Source: Salpingoeca rosetta
Lineage: Eukaryota > Opisthokonta > Choanoflagellata > Craspedida > Salpingoecidae
Assembly: GCF_000188695.1 (NCBI RefSeq)
Contig: NW_004754932.1
Location: 244,098 to 267,760 of the forward strand
DNA length: 23,663 bases
Reading direction: 5' to 3'
Below, in pieces: positions 13,301 through 19,558 of the stretch. The notes beneath the pieces were generated by a model, which ran no database searches, had not been told where the DNA came from, and worked only from the letters and a program-made list of their open reading frames with translations. The translations under genes and the position numbers were made by a program. Each line of letters begins with the position of its first letter. Within the stretch, counting starts at the first letter, position 1.

Positions 13301-16300
13301 GCCCGTGTTTATTCCACAGCCAACGGGCATCGAGATCACCCTTGGCGATGCGGAGCTCACACTCGAAGGTGATCCGCTCACGCGCGTGCAAGCCGGCAGT
13401 AGCAGCAGCAGGCGGCCAACCAGCACCACGCTGGGGCTGCGGCTGGTGTTCCCGGCGTACGTGACAGATGCCAGCACGGATGCGCGCGTGGTGCTGGACA
13501 CGAGCAAGAGCGGTGGCCTGTTCACGGCGCAGCGGCGCGCCAGCGATGGCCGCGTCCAGGTCACCACCAACAGCGCCGGCCTCACGGGCACAGGCACCCT
13601 GACCATCGGCTTCAGCCACGTGAGCGTGACGCACAGCATCAACATCACCGTTGTCGGCACGGCGAGCGTGGAGGCGCGGCTGCGGCCGTGGCCCGCGTAC
13701 GCCGGCTCCCGTGGTGTGGAGGTGCACCAGCTGCAGCAATACGCAGACACGGGGGTGTGGCAGGAGGCTGTGCTGGAGACGGTGCTGGTGCTGACGAGCG
13801 GCGAGCGCGTTGACGTGAGCACGGACGGGGCTGTGGTGAGCTACTCCGTGGTTGCTGGAAGCGATGTGGTGCGTGTGAGCAGCGGCACGGTTGTGTCGTA
13901 CACGGGTGCTGGCACGGCGTTTGGGAACGCGAGCGTGGAGGCGCGCGTGGCTGGCGCAGTGAGCCAGTTTGTGGCGCGGGCCGACGTTGCTGCCACCAAC
14001 ACGTCTGTGCGTGTTGTTGGGTTTGAGGGCCTGACGCTTGCGGGGACGGTGGTTGGTGTGGTGGGCCACGTGTCACGGGGCCAGGTGGACGTTGTGCTGA
14101 GCGACGGGCGCAAGTACGCTGACCTGATTGATGTGAGCGGGAGCGGGAGCGCACGCATTGGTGGGCTGGTGGCGTTCTCTGTGAGGGGCGACAGCAGCGG
14201 GGCCGTTGCGGTTGACGGCGCGAGTGGCGCAGTGACGCTGCTTGGGAACAGCGCTGTTGAGCTTGAGTATGTGGTGCGGGCCACGGTAGGAGGCGCGATG
14301 GGGAGCCGGATGTTTGCTGCGAACCTGCAAGCCGGGGATGGGGATGTTGATCTCGGGTCGCTGTCTGGGGTGCCGGTGCCGGCACAGCAGCCGGGCGCCA
14401 CATTCGACGTGCCCGTGCGCGTCAGCGCTGGTGCCAGTGTGCTGGGAGCCCTTGATCTCGATATTGTGTACGACCCCACCATCCTTCAGGCGGTCTCCAT
14501 TGCACAAACGTCGTCCTTGTGGGAAGGCGGCGTGTTTGTGGCTTCTCTCAACAGCCCACCGGGCGTGGCATCCTTTGGCGGCCTGTTGCAGAAGAATGCT
14601 GCGGTTGGCGTCCTGACCGTCGCCACGCTCCGCTTCCGCGTTCTTGCGCCTGAGAATGGTGCCAACTCTACTTCTGGATGCATCACCGCCATTCACGGCG
14701 TTGTGAACACCATCGCTGATGCCTCATCACAGCAGCTGACCATTGGCGCGCCCACACCGCGTGCTATTGTTGCTGGCAGCGTCGATGTTGTTATCGGCAC
14801 GGCTGCAAGCAACGCCACCACCACACCATGCACGGCCAGCACCCCCGGTCGTCGTCGTCGTCGTCGTGACAGTGCCGTCGACACCACGGCGACTGCTGTT
14901 GCTGCTGCCGCTGCTGATGGTCGTGTTGCCCGTGACAGCGAGTCACTGCTGCGTGCACGGCGTGCAACGCCATGCGACCCTGCATCGTGCCCAGAGCCGC
15001 GCATGCTGGGTGATGTGCTGTGCGATTGCGTGTTTGACATCAAGGACGCGGGCGCCCTGCTTCGCTTCCTTGGCCGCGAGCTTGTGGATCCCGCCGTGAA
15101 CCGGTCTTCGCTGTCGGCAGACGAGAAGCGCGTCATGGACGCCAATGTCAATGGTCACATTGATGTGCTGGATGTGTCCTTCCTTGCAGCCGTCAACTTT
15201 GACCTGCTGCGCTTCGTGTCTGCGCCGCGCGTGCGAGTGCTGCCGTCCCCGGACGGCTGCCTGCTGGAGGTGTCTGTGCTCGCGCTCACTGCGTCGCACC
15301 AAGCTGCGAGTCCAACCGACACTGCAATCGTGTTCGACATTGAGCCAGCAGCGGGTTCCGGCGACGCACAGCGAGCCAACTGGACACTCGCGGAGCCACT
15401 GGCTGGAGATCTGCTGTCACCGGGGAAACCAGACGGATACGCGGGCGCGTGGATTCAGGCCGCTGTCCCCTTTGCCGTTGCGCCGTCGCTGTATCGCACG
15501 GTGATTCCCTTGGGTGACACGCCACCGACCAACATCAGCGGGGGCGTCTCGGTTGTGCAGCTGACCGTGTCGACGGAGGGCGCATTCTCCCCTGACCGGC
15601 TCCTGTTTATGACCCGTCACGTGGACGATGCCCCTGCTTATGACACCGCGCTGGATTCGCAGCTCGCCAACGTCACCTTTGCCGCTGACAGCAACGGTCA
15701 AGCACGGCAGGGCGCCCACGTGGCGGCTGCCGTATCAAAGCCCCAGGGCTACTCGCCGCTGGTGGGCGTGGTGCAAAACACGAGCGTGTGTGATCAACCC
15801 GGCAGCGTGGACGAGAAGCCCCTGACAACGTCGTTCCTGCTGCCGCTGGACTATGACGCAATTGTGGGCAATGCCACGCGCCTTGCTGCGCTGGAGGCGG
15901 CTGTCCTGGACGGCCTGTGGCGGTTTGCGGGGGTGCCGCCGTCGCTGGTGGTGCGCATCACATTCTCGCGCGGCAGCGTGGGCGTGGATGTCGTGCACGC
16001 TGACGGCCGCTCTGCAGACCAAACCGCGTATGCGGTGCAGCAGGACCAGATGAAGGTCAACTTTGAAGGCTCGCAGGTTGCTGCGTCACCAATGCCGTCT
16101 GTGACCACGACCGCTGGGCCGGGAACAACAGCGCCGCCTGCGACTGGTACGACGACGACGACGATAACCGCCGCGTCGACATCGTCAACGGTGTCGCTGG
16201 CGCCACCGGGAGCGGAGGGGTCCACTGCCCTCATTGTTCCCATTGTCCCTGCCGTGGTTGGCGGCGTGGTGCTCATCATGCTGGTTGTGCTGCTGCTGGT

Positions 16301-17586
16301 GCATCGCCGGAAGCAGCGACGCAAGCGGGATGTGGAGCTGCAGGCGCACGAGGACGCACTTCGGCGCGAGCAGCAGTTTGGCCACATTGTCGCATCGCCC
16401 ACCAAGGACCGCCACAGCCTGTACCTGGGCGTGGCCACTGGCCTGGACCACCACGAGGTGCCAATGAACCCGCTCCACGAGGACAATGTGCAGCAGGACG
16501 TGGGCCACTATCGCGGACTGGATGGTGCTGCTGGCCGCCTGCCGAGCGTTGGGCGGGCCATGCGCTTGCCTGCGCGCAGCACGGTGTCGCCCATGCAGTC
16601 CCCAAGAGGCAGCAGGGCTGGCACCTCTTCCGTATCATCCACCCCCGGGCACTCGAAGGAGCAAGAACAACAACAGCAGAAGCAACGAGGAAGCGAGGCT
16701 GCAAGCTCGTTCTCGCCGCTGGAGTCGCCCACACGGCGGCCGTCTGCGTGGGAGTTTGCATCGAACCGGGAGGTGGCATCTGGCATTGCGCGCCTGACGG
16801 AAGGCCTCGTGTACGGGATCAACCGGGGAGCACTGCAGCTGCAGCGCAACATCTCTGGTGGCGATTCCCAGCTGGACGCAACCACAGATTTCATCGACCT
16901 GAGCGGCAGCTTGCCTGGCGATGCGCGCACGGATGTGTTTGATTTCCCCTCCGAGGCTGGCGAGACAACGACTGACCCGCGCACTGGCGGGATTATGCTC
17001 CGTGATGGCGCGGCCACCACATACGCACGCCTGCTCAACCCTGCGCCTCAGCCCATGTATCAACAGCAGCATGGCCAGGGGGAGGAGGTGAAATATGCCG
17101 AGTTGTCGCTTGTGGACACGGAATCCTACACTTTTGACGTCCAGTACCTGGATCACCGCACCCACGTCCACACGGGTGCGTTGTTTGTCGTTGTGGGGGC
17201 ATGTTGTGGAGGTGGGAGGCGTTAGGGGGAGGGGGGTCGTGAGGCCGCACGGTGTGACTGTACGTCCCGCACTTGCGTGTGCGTGTGCGTGTGTATGCAC
17301 TAGTGTTCCGTTGCGATTCCGCTTTCACGTCATTTACTTTGCCTTTTCATTCGCTTGAACCCCTGCCACCGTTTGTTCACCTTCACATTCACATTCACCC
17401 TCAAATTCACATTCACACACACAACCCCCCCCCCCTACAGAGGTGCACCGGGCGTGCTGGAAGGAGCTGCAGGAGACGTTTATGAGCATTGTGCATCACA
17501 CCGTCACCCCGCAAGCGGCGTTCCTCACCCTCACGCCTGAGGCGCTCAGGATCAAAGGGCAGCCAGAGGAGCCGGTACGCTGCTTG

Positions 17587-17671
<85 letters not shown>

Positions 17672-19558
17672 TGTATGTTGTGGAGGCATGCCCCATGTGT
17701 ATGTTGCATTTCGTGGGTCACAGCAAGTTGTACTCATCAAATTTACTACGTTTTCGTTGCACCCGTTTGGACTGCAGTTCTGCAGCTGTGCCCTGACATC
17801 CATTTGCGAATGCCGTGTGGAGACAGCACACGTCTTCATCGGTGTAGAAGATGCTGTGGACCCCAGCTTGATTGCATGCCATGTCATTCGCATGACAGAT
17901 GACGACTCGGTACGACCGTTTTTGCTCTGTGTTTGTGCCCTGTCTGTGTGTTTGCATGCTGTGTGGCTGTGTGTTTGTGTACTCTGCGATGACTCTCTTC
18001 CTTTTTTGTTTTCTTTGGCAGCCGTTGCTCTGACAACACCTGTTGCTCACATAACCTCACTGGAACTCACACACCCTCCCCCTCCCCCCTCAAAACAAAC
18101 AAAAAAAAAAATACCCCCCGTCTTCCATTTTCCATTTGCCTGCAGGCTCAGCGGCTGTTTGGCTTGTTGGCGATTGCGTGCCACAAGCGGTATCGTGAGC
18201 TGAAGGGCAGCGAGCTGCTGCGAGCAGAGCCCGTCTTCTCGTCCATTGCAGTGGATCCCAACGCATCGCTCGTTGACACGAGTCAGGTCACTGTTGACAT
18301 CACGGACGACGACGCCTGGGCAGCGCCCACGTTTGACGACGATGACGATGATGAAGAGCGCCACGGCCAGCAGCAGCGTGACGGCGGGTCGTCATCGGAC
18401 AGCGACACGGACGAGGATGACTTTGACGGCGTGATTCGCGCGCTCCGCGCTGCTGACGAGCTGAAGCGACGAGAGGGTGACCAGCACGCCGCTGAGGCAC
18501 AGAGCCGCCAGCCAACGCAGGCGTTTGTGACAAGCACCCCTGTTGCGACGCGCGGTGTTGGGTTGGAGCAGCACGGCCAGTTTGAAGAGTCGTCCATCAT
18601 GTCCAGCTCGCGTGACGCCAGACTGGAGACGGTGATGGAGGAGGACGAGGAGGACGAGGAAGAAGCACGGCGAGCCGCTGCAGAACGCAAACGCCAGCGC
18701 GAGGCGGCGTACACGTCGTCTGTGGGCACGGCGGCGGAGCCGACACGCTCGCAGCACGTGGACTCGGTGCATGCTGGCACAGCGGCGACAGGCAGCAGCC
18801 AGCAACCCGAGGATGACGATGATGACGTGTGGAACCTGGACGAAGTGGCAGAACTTGCGCTGGCAACAGACGACATGTCGCACCCGTCTGTCACTGGCGC
18901 CAAGCCAGGCTACCTCGACGTGTCCCCACAGCAGCAGCAACAGCAGATGCAGCACGCAACTGGTGACAAGCGTGGGTATTTGGATGTGGCGCCAAAACCA
19001 GGGGCTGCGACGACACAGCGCCCGGGTTACCTGGACGTGACACCCAAAGCACAGCAAAAGCGCGGGTACTTGGACGTTGCACCAGACCAGCAGCATGTGC
19101 GGGCTGACACTTCACCAGGGTACGTGCACGTGCAGCCGCAATCGCCCGCCACACCTTCGTCCTCGTCCACCGGGCTGCAGACACACGTGCCGCTGTATGC
19201 GGATGTGTCTGGACTGCACGACAGCCGGCGCAGTGAAGAGCCAGCGTACATCAACGTGAGCGTGGCCATGCCGGAACACCACCAGCATCAGCAACAGCGT
19301 CACCCTGACCAGCCATCGTTCAACCGAAGCGGCGACTTCCCGTTTACACCAGAGATCAGACCGCCGCCGGGCTTTGAACAGCAACAGCAACAGCAGCAGC
19401 ACGAGTCCACACCCATGGCACCGTCGCAGCGCGCAGCACAGCACCACCACCATGGTGGTGGTGGTTATGGCGGTGGCCATCACCACAGGCGGGATATGCA
19501 TGGTGAAGACGAGGAGGAGGATATGAACGACTTGAGAGAGATGTTGAGGGACATGTAG
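3..19558 (+). CDS. Giant TMEM132-like multidomain transmembrane receptor with cytoplasmic PTB domain and Tyr-motif array (5' partial)
   Basis: The coding exons are <3-17175, 17441-17574, 17778-17909 and 18146-19558, giving about 6283 residues with no start in the window. The frame is open to base 3, so the ATG at 108 is internal. The order is EGF array, three modules of TNFR-like/TMEM132-like/cohesin/dockerin domains, membrane-proximal domain, Thr/Ser stalk, transmembrane helix, tail, PTB and a seven-Tyr array. The apparent stop at 17223-17225 lies inside intron 1. Splicing at G|GTGCGT (17175/17176) to TACAG|AG (17440/17441) keeps phase and turns FDVQYLD plus the downstream exons into a full PTB fold. 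By family knowledge the TMEM132 core suggests cell adhesion, and the PTB and Tyr motifs suggest coupling to tyrosine-kinase signalling. Both roles are inferred. The exon joins rest on phase, splice consensus and domain continuity, without transcript evidence. Confidence 0.88.
1305..1476 (+). other. TNFR-type cysteine repeats, block 1
   Basis: The residues [27 protein letters not shown] and [10 protein letters not shown] follow the spacing of TNFR/NGFR cysteine-rich repeats. An Ala-rich run (seven Ala, from GCC/GCT codons) expands the first loop. The same [10 protein letters not shown] signature recurs before module 2 (6033-6350), and a more diverged version occurs before module 3 (10824-10995). 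The block therefore marks the start of each large module and probably acts as an extended spacer or ligand-binding stalk. This is a structural call from Cys spacing. No ligand is implied. Confidence 0.75.
1477..3597 (+). other. Module 1: TMEM132-like core (beta domain, cohesin-like domain, three BIG/Ig-like domains)
   Basis: A beta domain ends with two Cys and LPQAWF (about 1877-1950), matching the TMEM132 signature of a Cys pair followed by LPxxWF. A cohesin-like domain follows at about 2070-2415. The strand FRVWLP (2817-2834) precedes a domain with a Cys and YQ pair (SCQPVYQQ) and a [13 protein letters not shown] turn, as in the FxVWxP to C..YQ to GxxPG order of TMEM132 BIG domains. The third BIG-like domain ends with a conserved Cys ([15 protein letters not shown], about 3491-3535), equivalent to the late Cys of TMEM132. 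The family assignment is from remembered motifs. A profile search with TMEM132 HMMs would settle it. Confidence 0.78.
3658..4658 (+). repeat. 1001-bp intragenic repeat, copy A (partner 13420-14420)
   Basis: This tract aligns without gaps to 13420-14420 at a constant offset of 9762 bp. I count five differences, at 3668, 3805, 4423, 4487 and 4592. Two change the protein (Ser to Thr and Lys to Arg) and three are silent. Identity is therefore about 99.5 percent, while flanking sequence on both sides diverges abruptly. It encodes the three BIG-like domains that link the TMEM132 core to the second cohesin of modules 1 and 3. The equivalent stretch of module 2 (about 8495-9515) is clearly homologous but much diverged. 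Confidence 0.97.
4576..5018 (+). other. Module 1 second cohesin-like domain
   Basis: The block opens with GDVDLG and continues as a PGATFDVPV strand, a beta core ([16 protein letters not shown]), PPGVLLFGG and a VAVLRFRV strand. This is the typical order of type I cohesin strands: xxPGxxxxVPV, then xxxxxYDxxxLxxxx, then a closing hydrophobic strand. Matching domains open with GDVDLG in module 2 (about 9520-9940) and module 3 (about 14340-14800). The near-identical tract shared with module 3 ends inside the first strand, so the two cohesins diverge from there on. Confidence 0.75.
5019..5126 (+). other. Module 1 linker with two furin-type sites
   Basis: The linker holds RRRR|S at 5019-5033 and RHRR|A at 5112-5126, both fitting the R-x-[RK]-R proprotein-convertase consensus. 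They lie between the cohesin-like and dockerin-like domains in an acidic, low-complexity, probably exposed segment. Cleavage here would split the extracellular chain. The same pair of sites occurs in modules 2 and 3. Confidence 0.75.
5127..5960 (+). other. Module 1 dockerin-like domain and following beta domain
   Basis: Two EF-hand-like calcium loops, [14 protein letters not shown] and [13 protein letters not shown], are separated by a helix, as in type I dockerins. The unusual adjacent CysCys sits in the first loop. The domain spans about 5139-5383. The beta domain that follows contains [18 protein letters not shown] and NGAIFQA, and recurs after the other two dockerins ([11 protein letters not shown] and NGAILRA in module 2, FDIEPAAG in module 3). 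I do not recognise this beta domain as a named family. Confidence 0.78.
6033..6350 (+). other. TNFR-type cysteine repeats, block 2
   Basis: About four short Cys repeats carry [22 protein letters not shown] and [10 protein letters not shown], plus a CDNCTVC to [10 protein letters not shown] unit. This is the longest of the three TNFR-like blocks and opens module 2. Confidence 0.8.
6351..8490 (+). other. Module 2: TMEM132-like core
   Basis: This is the clearest TMEM132-like copy. It has a Cys pair with VPQEWF (about 6725-6780), a cohesin-like domain from [12 protein letters not shown] (about 6945 onward), then [14 protein letters not shown] with the following C..WYQ and [11 protein letters not shown] (about 7700-7890), a [14 protein letters not shown] turn, and a late Cys in [12 protein letters not shown]. 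By family knowledge, VWxPxLPLxIxxxD, the C..YQ pair, DVTxLV and GxxxGxTxVxV are the hallmarks of animal TMEM132 BIG domains. The animal family normally has a single such ectodomain, whereas this protein has three. Confidence 0.82.
8491..9519 (+). other. Module 2 additional BIG-like domains (diverged equivalent of the 1-kb repeat)
   Basis: The segment runs from [15 protein letters not shown] through [46 protein letters not shown] and [13 protein letters not shown]. It lines up domain for domain with 3658-4575 and 13420-14337 ([43 protein letters not shown]). It shows ordinary divergence, unlike the near-identity of the other two copies. Confidence 0.75.
9520..10320 (+). other. Module 2 second cohesin-like domain, furin-type linker and dockerin-like domain
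   Basis: The cohesin-like part opens [10 protein letters not shown] and includes FDVDVRV and [16 protein letters not shown]. The linker holds RRRR|S at 9942-9956 and RARR|A at 10017-10031, separated by a Gln-rich run. The dockerin-like part has [14 protein letters not shown] and [13 protein letters not shown] as calcium loops, with the Asp/Asn positions intact in both. Order and spacing match modules 1 and 3. Confidence 0.78.
10321..10995 (+). other. Module 2 post-dockerin beta domain and TNFR-like block 3
   Basis: The beta domain contains [18 protein letters not shown] and NGAILRAAY. It is followed at about 10824-10995 by a shortened, degenerate TNFR-type block ([35 protein letters not shown]). 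The APTPTSDR signature has decayed here, and this block opens module 3. Confidence 0.68.
10996..13419 (+). other. Module 3: TMEM132-like core
   Basis: Signature elements are a Cys pair with IPSAWF (about 11503-11570), a cohesin-like domain from [16 protein letters not shown] (about 11706-12045), [17 protein letters not shown] with a Cys and [15 protein letters not shown] (about 12532-12690), and a late Cys in [15 protein letters not shown] (about 13245). The VWxP motif is degenerate (VWQMVDGP). An Asn/Asp run from AAC/GAC repeats (about 12309-12342) expands one loop. This is the most diverged TMEM132-like copy outside the repeated 1-kb tract. Confidence 0.7.
13420..14420 (+). repeat. 1001-bp intragenic repeat, copy B (partner 3658-4658)
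   Basis: This is the gap-free partner of 3658-4658, with differences at 13430, 13567, 14185, 14249 and 14354. The match starts inside a Ser/Thr-rich stretch just before TTLGLRLVF and ends after FDVPVR, in frame at both ends. That keeps the protein open and preserves module order. Confidence 0.97.
14340..15204 (+). other. Module 3 second cohesin-like domain, Arg-rich furin-type linker and dockerin-like domain
   Basis: The cohesin-like part contains [16 protein letters not shown] and PPGVASFGG. The linker carries six consecutive CGT Arg codons (14850-14867), followed by Ala/Asp-rich sequence and RARR|A at 14952-14966. In the dockerin-like part the first loop is [13 protein letters not shown], lacking the Asn seen in modules 1 and 2, while the second is intact ([13 protein letters not shown]). 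The first calcium site may therefore be weakened. Confidence 0.75.
15205..15800 (+). other. Module 3 post-dockerin beta domain
   Basis: It aligns in position with the domains after dockerins 1 and 2: a strand with [11 protein letters not shown], then [22 protein letters not shown] and VSVVQLTVS. It is more diverged (FDIEPAAG in place of FDVESRDT). No TNFR-type block follows; the chain goes on to the membrane-proximal domain. Confidence 0.6.
15810..16220 (+). other. Membrane-proximal alpha/beta (SEA-like) domain and Thr/Ser-rich stalk
   Basis: About 75 residues with [19 protein letters not shown], a helix ending [20 protein letters not shown], and VDVVHADG have the strand-helix-strand pattern of small membrane-proximal domains seen in many protist receptors, loosely like SEA. 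A stalk of Thr/Ser/Pro (about 16090-16205, including a run of Thr from ACG repeats) then leads to the membrane. Such stalks are usually O-glycosylated. The domain name is tentative. Confidence 0.55.
16221..16304 (+). other. Single transmembrane helix
   Basis: A hydrophobic run of about 26 residues ([13 protein letters not shown] then [12 protein letters not shown]) is followed at once by HRRKQRRKR, a strong positive stop-transfer signal. This places the EGF-to-stalk part outside and everything downstream in the cytoplasm (type I topology). Confidence 0.95.
16305..17126 (+). other. Cytoplasmic tail before the PTB domain
   Basis: A disordered Ser/Gln/basic tail holds several Tyr motifs: SLYLGV, HYRGLDG, TYARLL and VKYAEL (17088-17105). 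The last fits the ITIM consensus [SIVL]-x-Y-x-x-[ILV], and SLYLGV fits it loosely. YLGV, YARL and YAEL also fit the endocytic Yxx-hydrophobic pattern. I see no NPxY in the tail, so the neighbouring PTB domain probably binds another protein or a lipid. Confidence 0.7.
17176..17440 (+). other. Intron 1 of the receptor gene (contains an in-frame stop)
   Basis: The donor is G|GTGCGT and the acceptor is a C-run followed by TACAG. It is 265 bp long and interrupts a codon after its first base. It contains the stop at 17223-17225 that ends the unspliced frame. If retained, the protein would end about 16 residues past the donor and lack the PTB domain and the Tyr array. Confidence 0.85.
17575..17777 (+). 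other. Intron 2 of the receptor gene
   Basis: The donor is CCG|GTACGC and the acceptor is GGACTGCAG|TTC, phase 0, 203 bp. The PTB alignment supports the acceptor at 17777. An in-frame alternative at 17723 would insert 18 extra residues before [10 protein letters not shown]. Confidence 0.78.
17591..17670 (+). repeat. (TG)40 microsatellite inside intron 2
   Basis: This is an 80-bp perfect TG run. It produces long spurious Cys/Val reading frames on the plus strand and Thr/His frames on the minus strand. Confidence 0.99.
17910..18145 (+). other. Intron 3 of the receptor gene
   Basis: The donor is TCG|GTACGA and the acceptor is TTTGCCTGCAG|GCT, phase 0, 236 bp, with T-rich, C-rich and poly-A stretches before the acceptor. 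It separates the last PTB strand from the C-terminal PTB helix. Confidence 0.85.
18223..18900 (+). other. Acidic and coiled linker of the receptor tail
   Basis: Clusters of Asp/Glu ([48 protein letters not shown]) alternate with Ala/Arg-rich probable helices. It is likely disordered, with short coiled segments. No enzymatic domain is visible. It separates the PTB domain from the Tyr array. Confidence 0.7.
18905..19261 (+). other. Seven-copy tyrosine motif array (YLDV-type, plus YADV and YINV)
   Basis: Tyr codons at 18911, 18977, 19028, 19067, 19121, 19196 and 19247 sit in [42 protein letters not shown] and AYINVSV. Spacing is 13 to 25 residues, and Gln-rich or Pro/Ser linkers separate the copies. 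All have Val three residues after Tyr, and five have Pro at +5. This resembles multi-site SH2 docking tails. YINV also fits the Grb2-type pY-x-N rule. That the tyrosines are phosphorylated is inference. Confidence 0.82.
19262..19558 (+). other. Low-complexity C-terminus of the receptor
   Basis: It contains Gln/His-rich runs, RPPPGFEQ, a [15 protein letters not shown] stretch, and an acidic end ([14 protein letters not shown]). The TAG stop is at 19556-19558. No recognised domain is present. Confidence 0.75.

Larger units (their letters stand above)
17127..18222 (+). other. PTB/PID domain encoded across four exons
   Basis: When spliced, the segments read [16 protein letters not shown], then [67 protein letters not shown] and [19 protein letters not shown]. 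This matches the PTB order: FxVxYLG first strand, alpha1, the VxLxVSPEGLRV strand, ISFC, HVFxYI, a CHVF strand, and a C-terminal amphipathic helix. About 120 residues is normal for the family. PTB domains bind NPxY-type peptides or phosphoinositides on the inner membrane face. Each exon alone looks meaningless; the domain exists only in the spliced product. Confidence 0.85.

Noticed and set aside
1305..15800. Bacterial origin or recent horizontal transfer of the cohesin/BIG/dockerin modules
   Set aside because: The domains are fused to EGF, TNFR-like, transmembrane and PTB parts in one intron-bearing gene, and base composition is uniform with the rest. Cohesin and BIG folds are known in the eukaryotic TMEM132 family.
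17223..17225. TAG as the true end of the receptor
   Set aside because: It lies inside a GT..AG intron with correct phase. Skipping it restores a complete PTB domain.
17592..17673. Cys/Val-rich protein encoded by the TG run
   Set aside because: It is pure translation of a dinucleotide repeat within an intron. The same applies to 19581-19650 and 22754-22950.
17724..17777. Alternative exon start at 17724 (acceptor CACAG at 17723)
   Set aside because: It is in frame but adds 18 residues that disrupt the PTB alignment, and its pyrimidine tract is weak. The acceptor at 17777 fits better. It could still be used at times.
18164..19558. A separate 464-residue gene starting at 18164
   Set aside because: Its first residues are the C-terminal helix of the PTB domain, and the exon opens at 18146 after a clear TGCAG acceptor.
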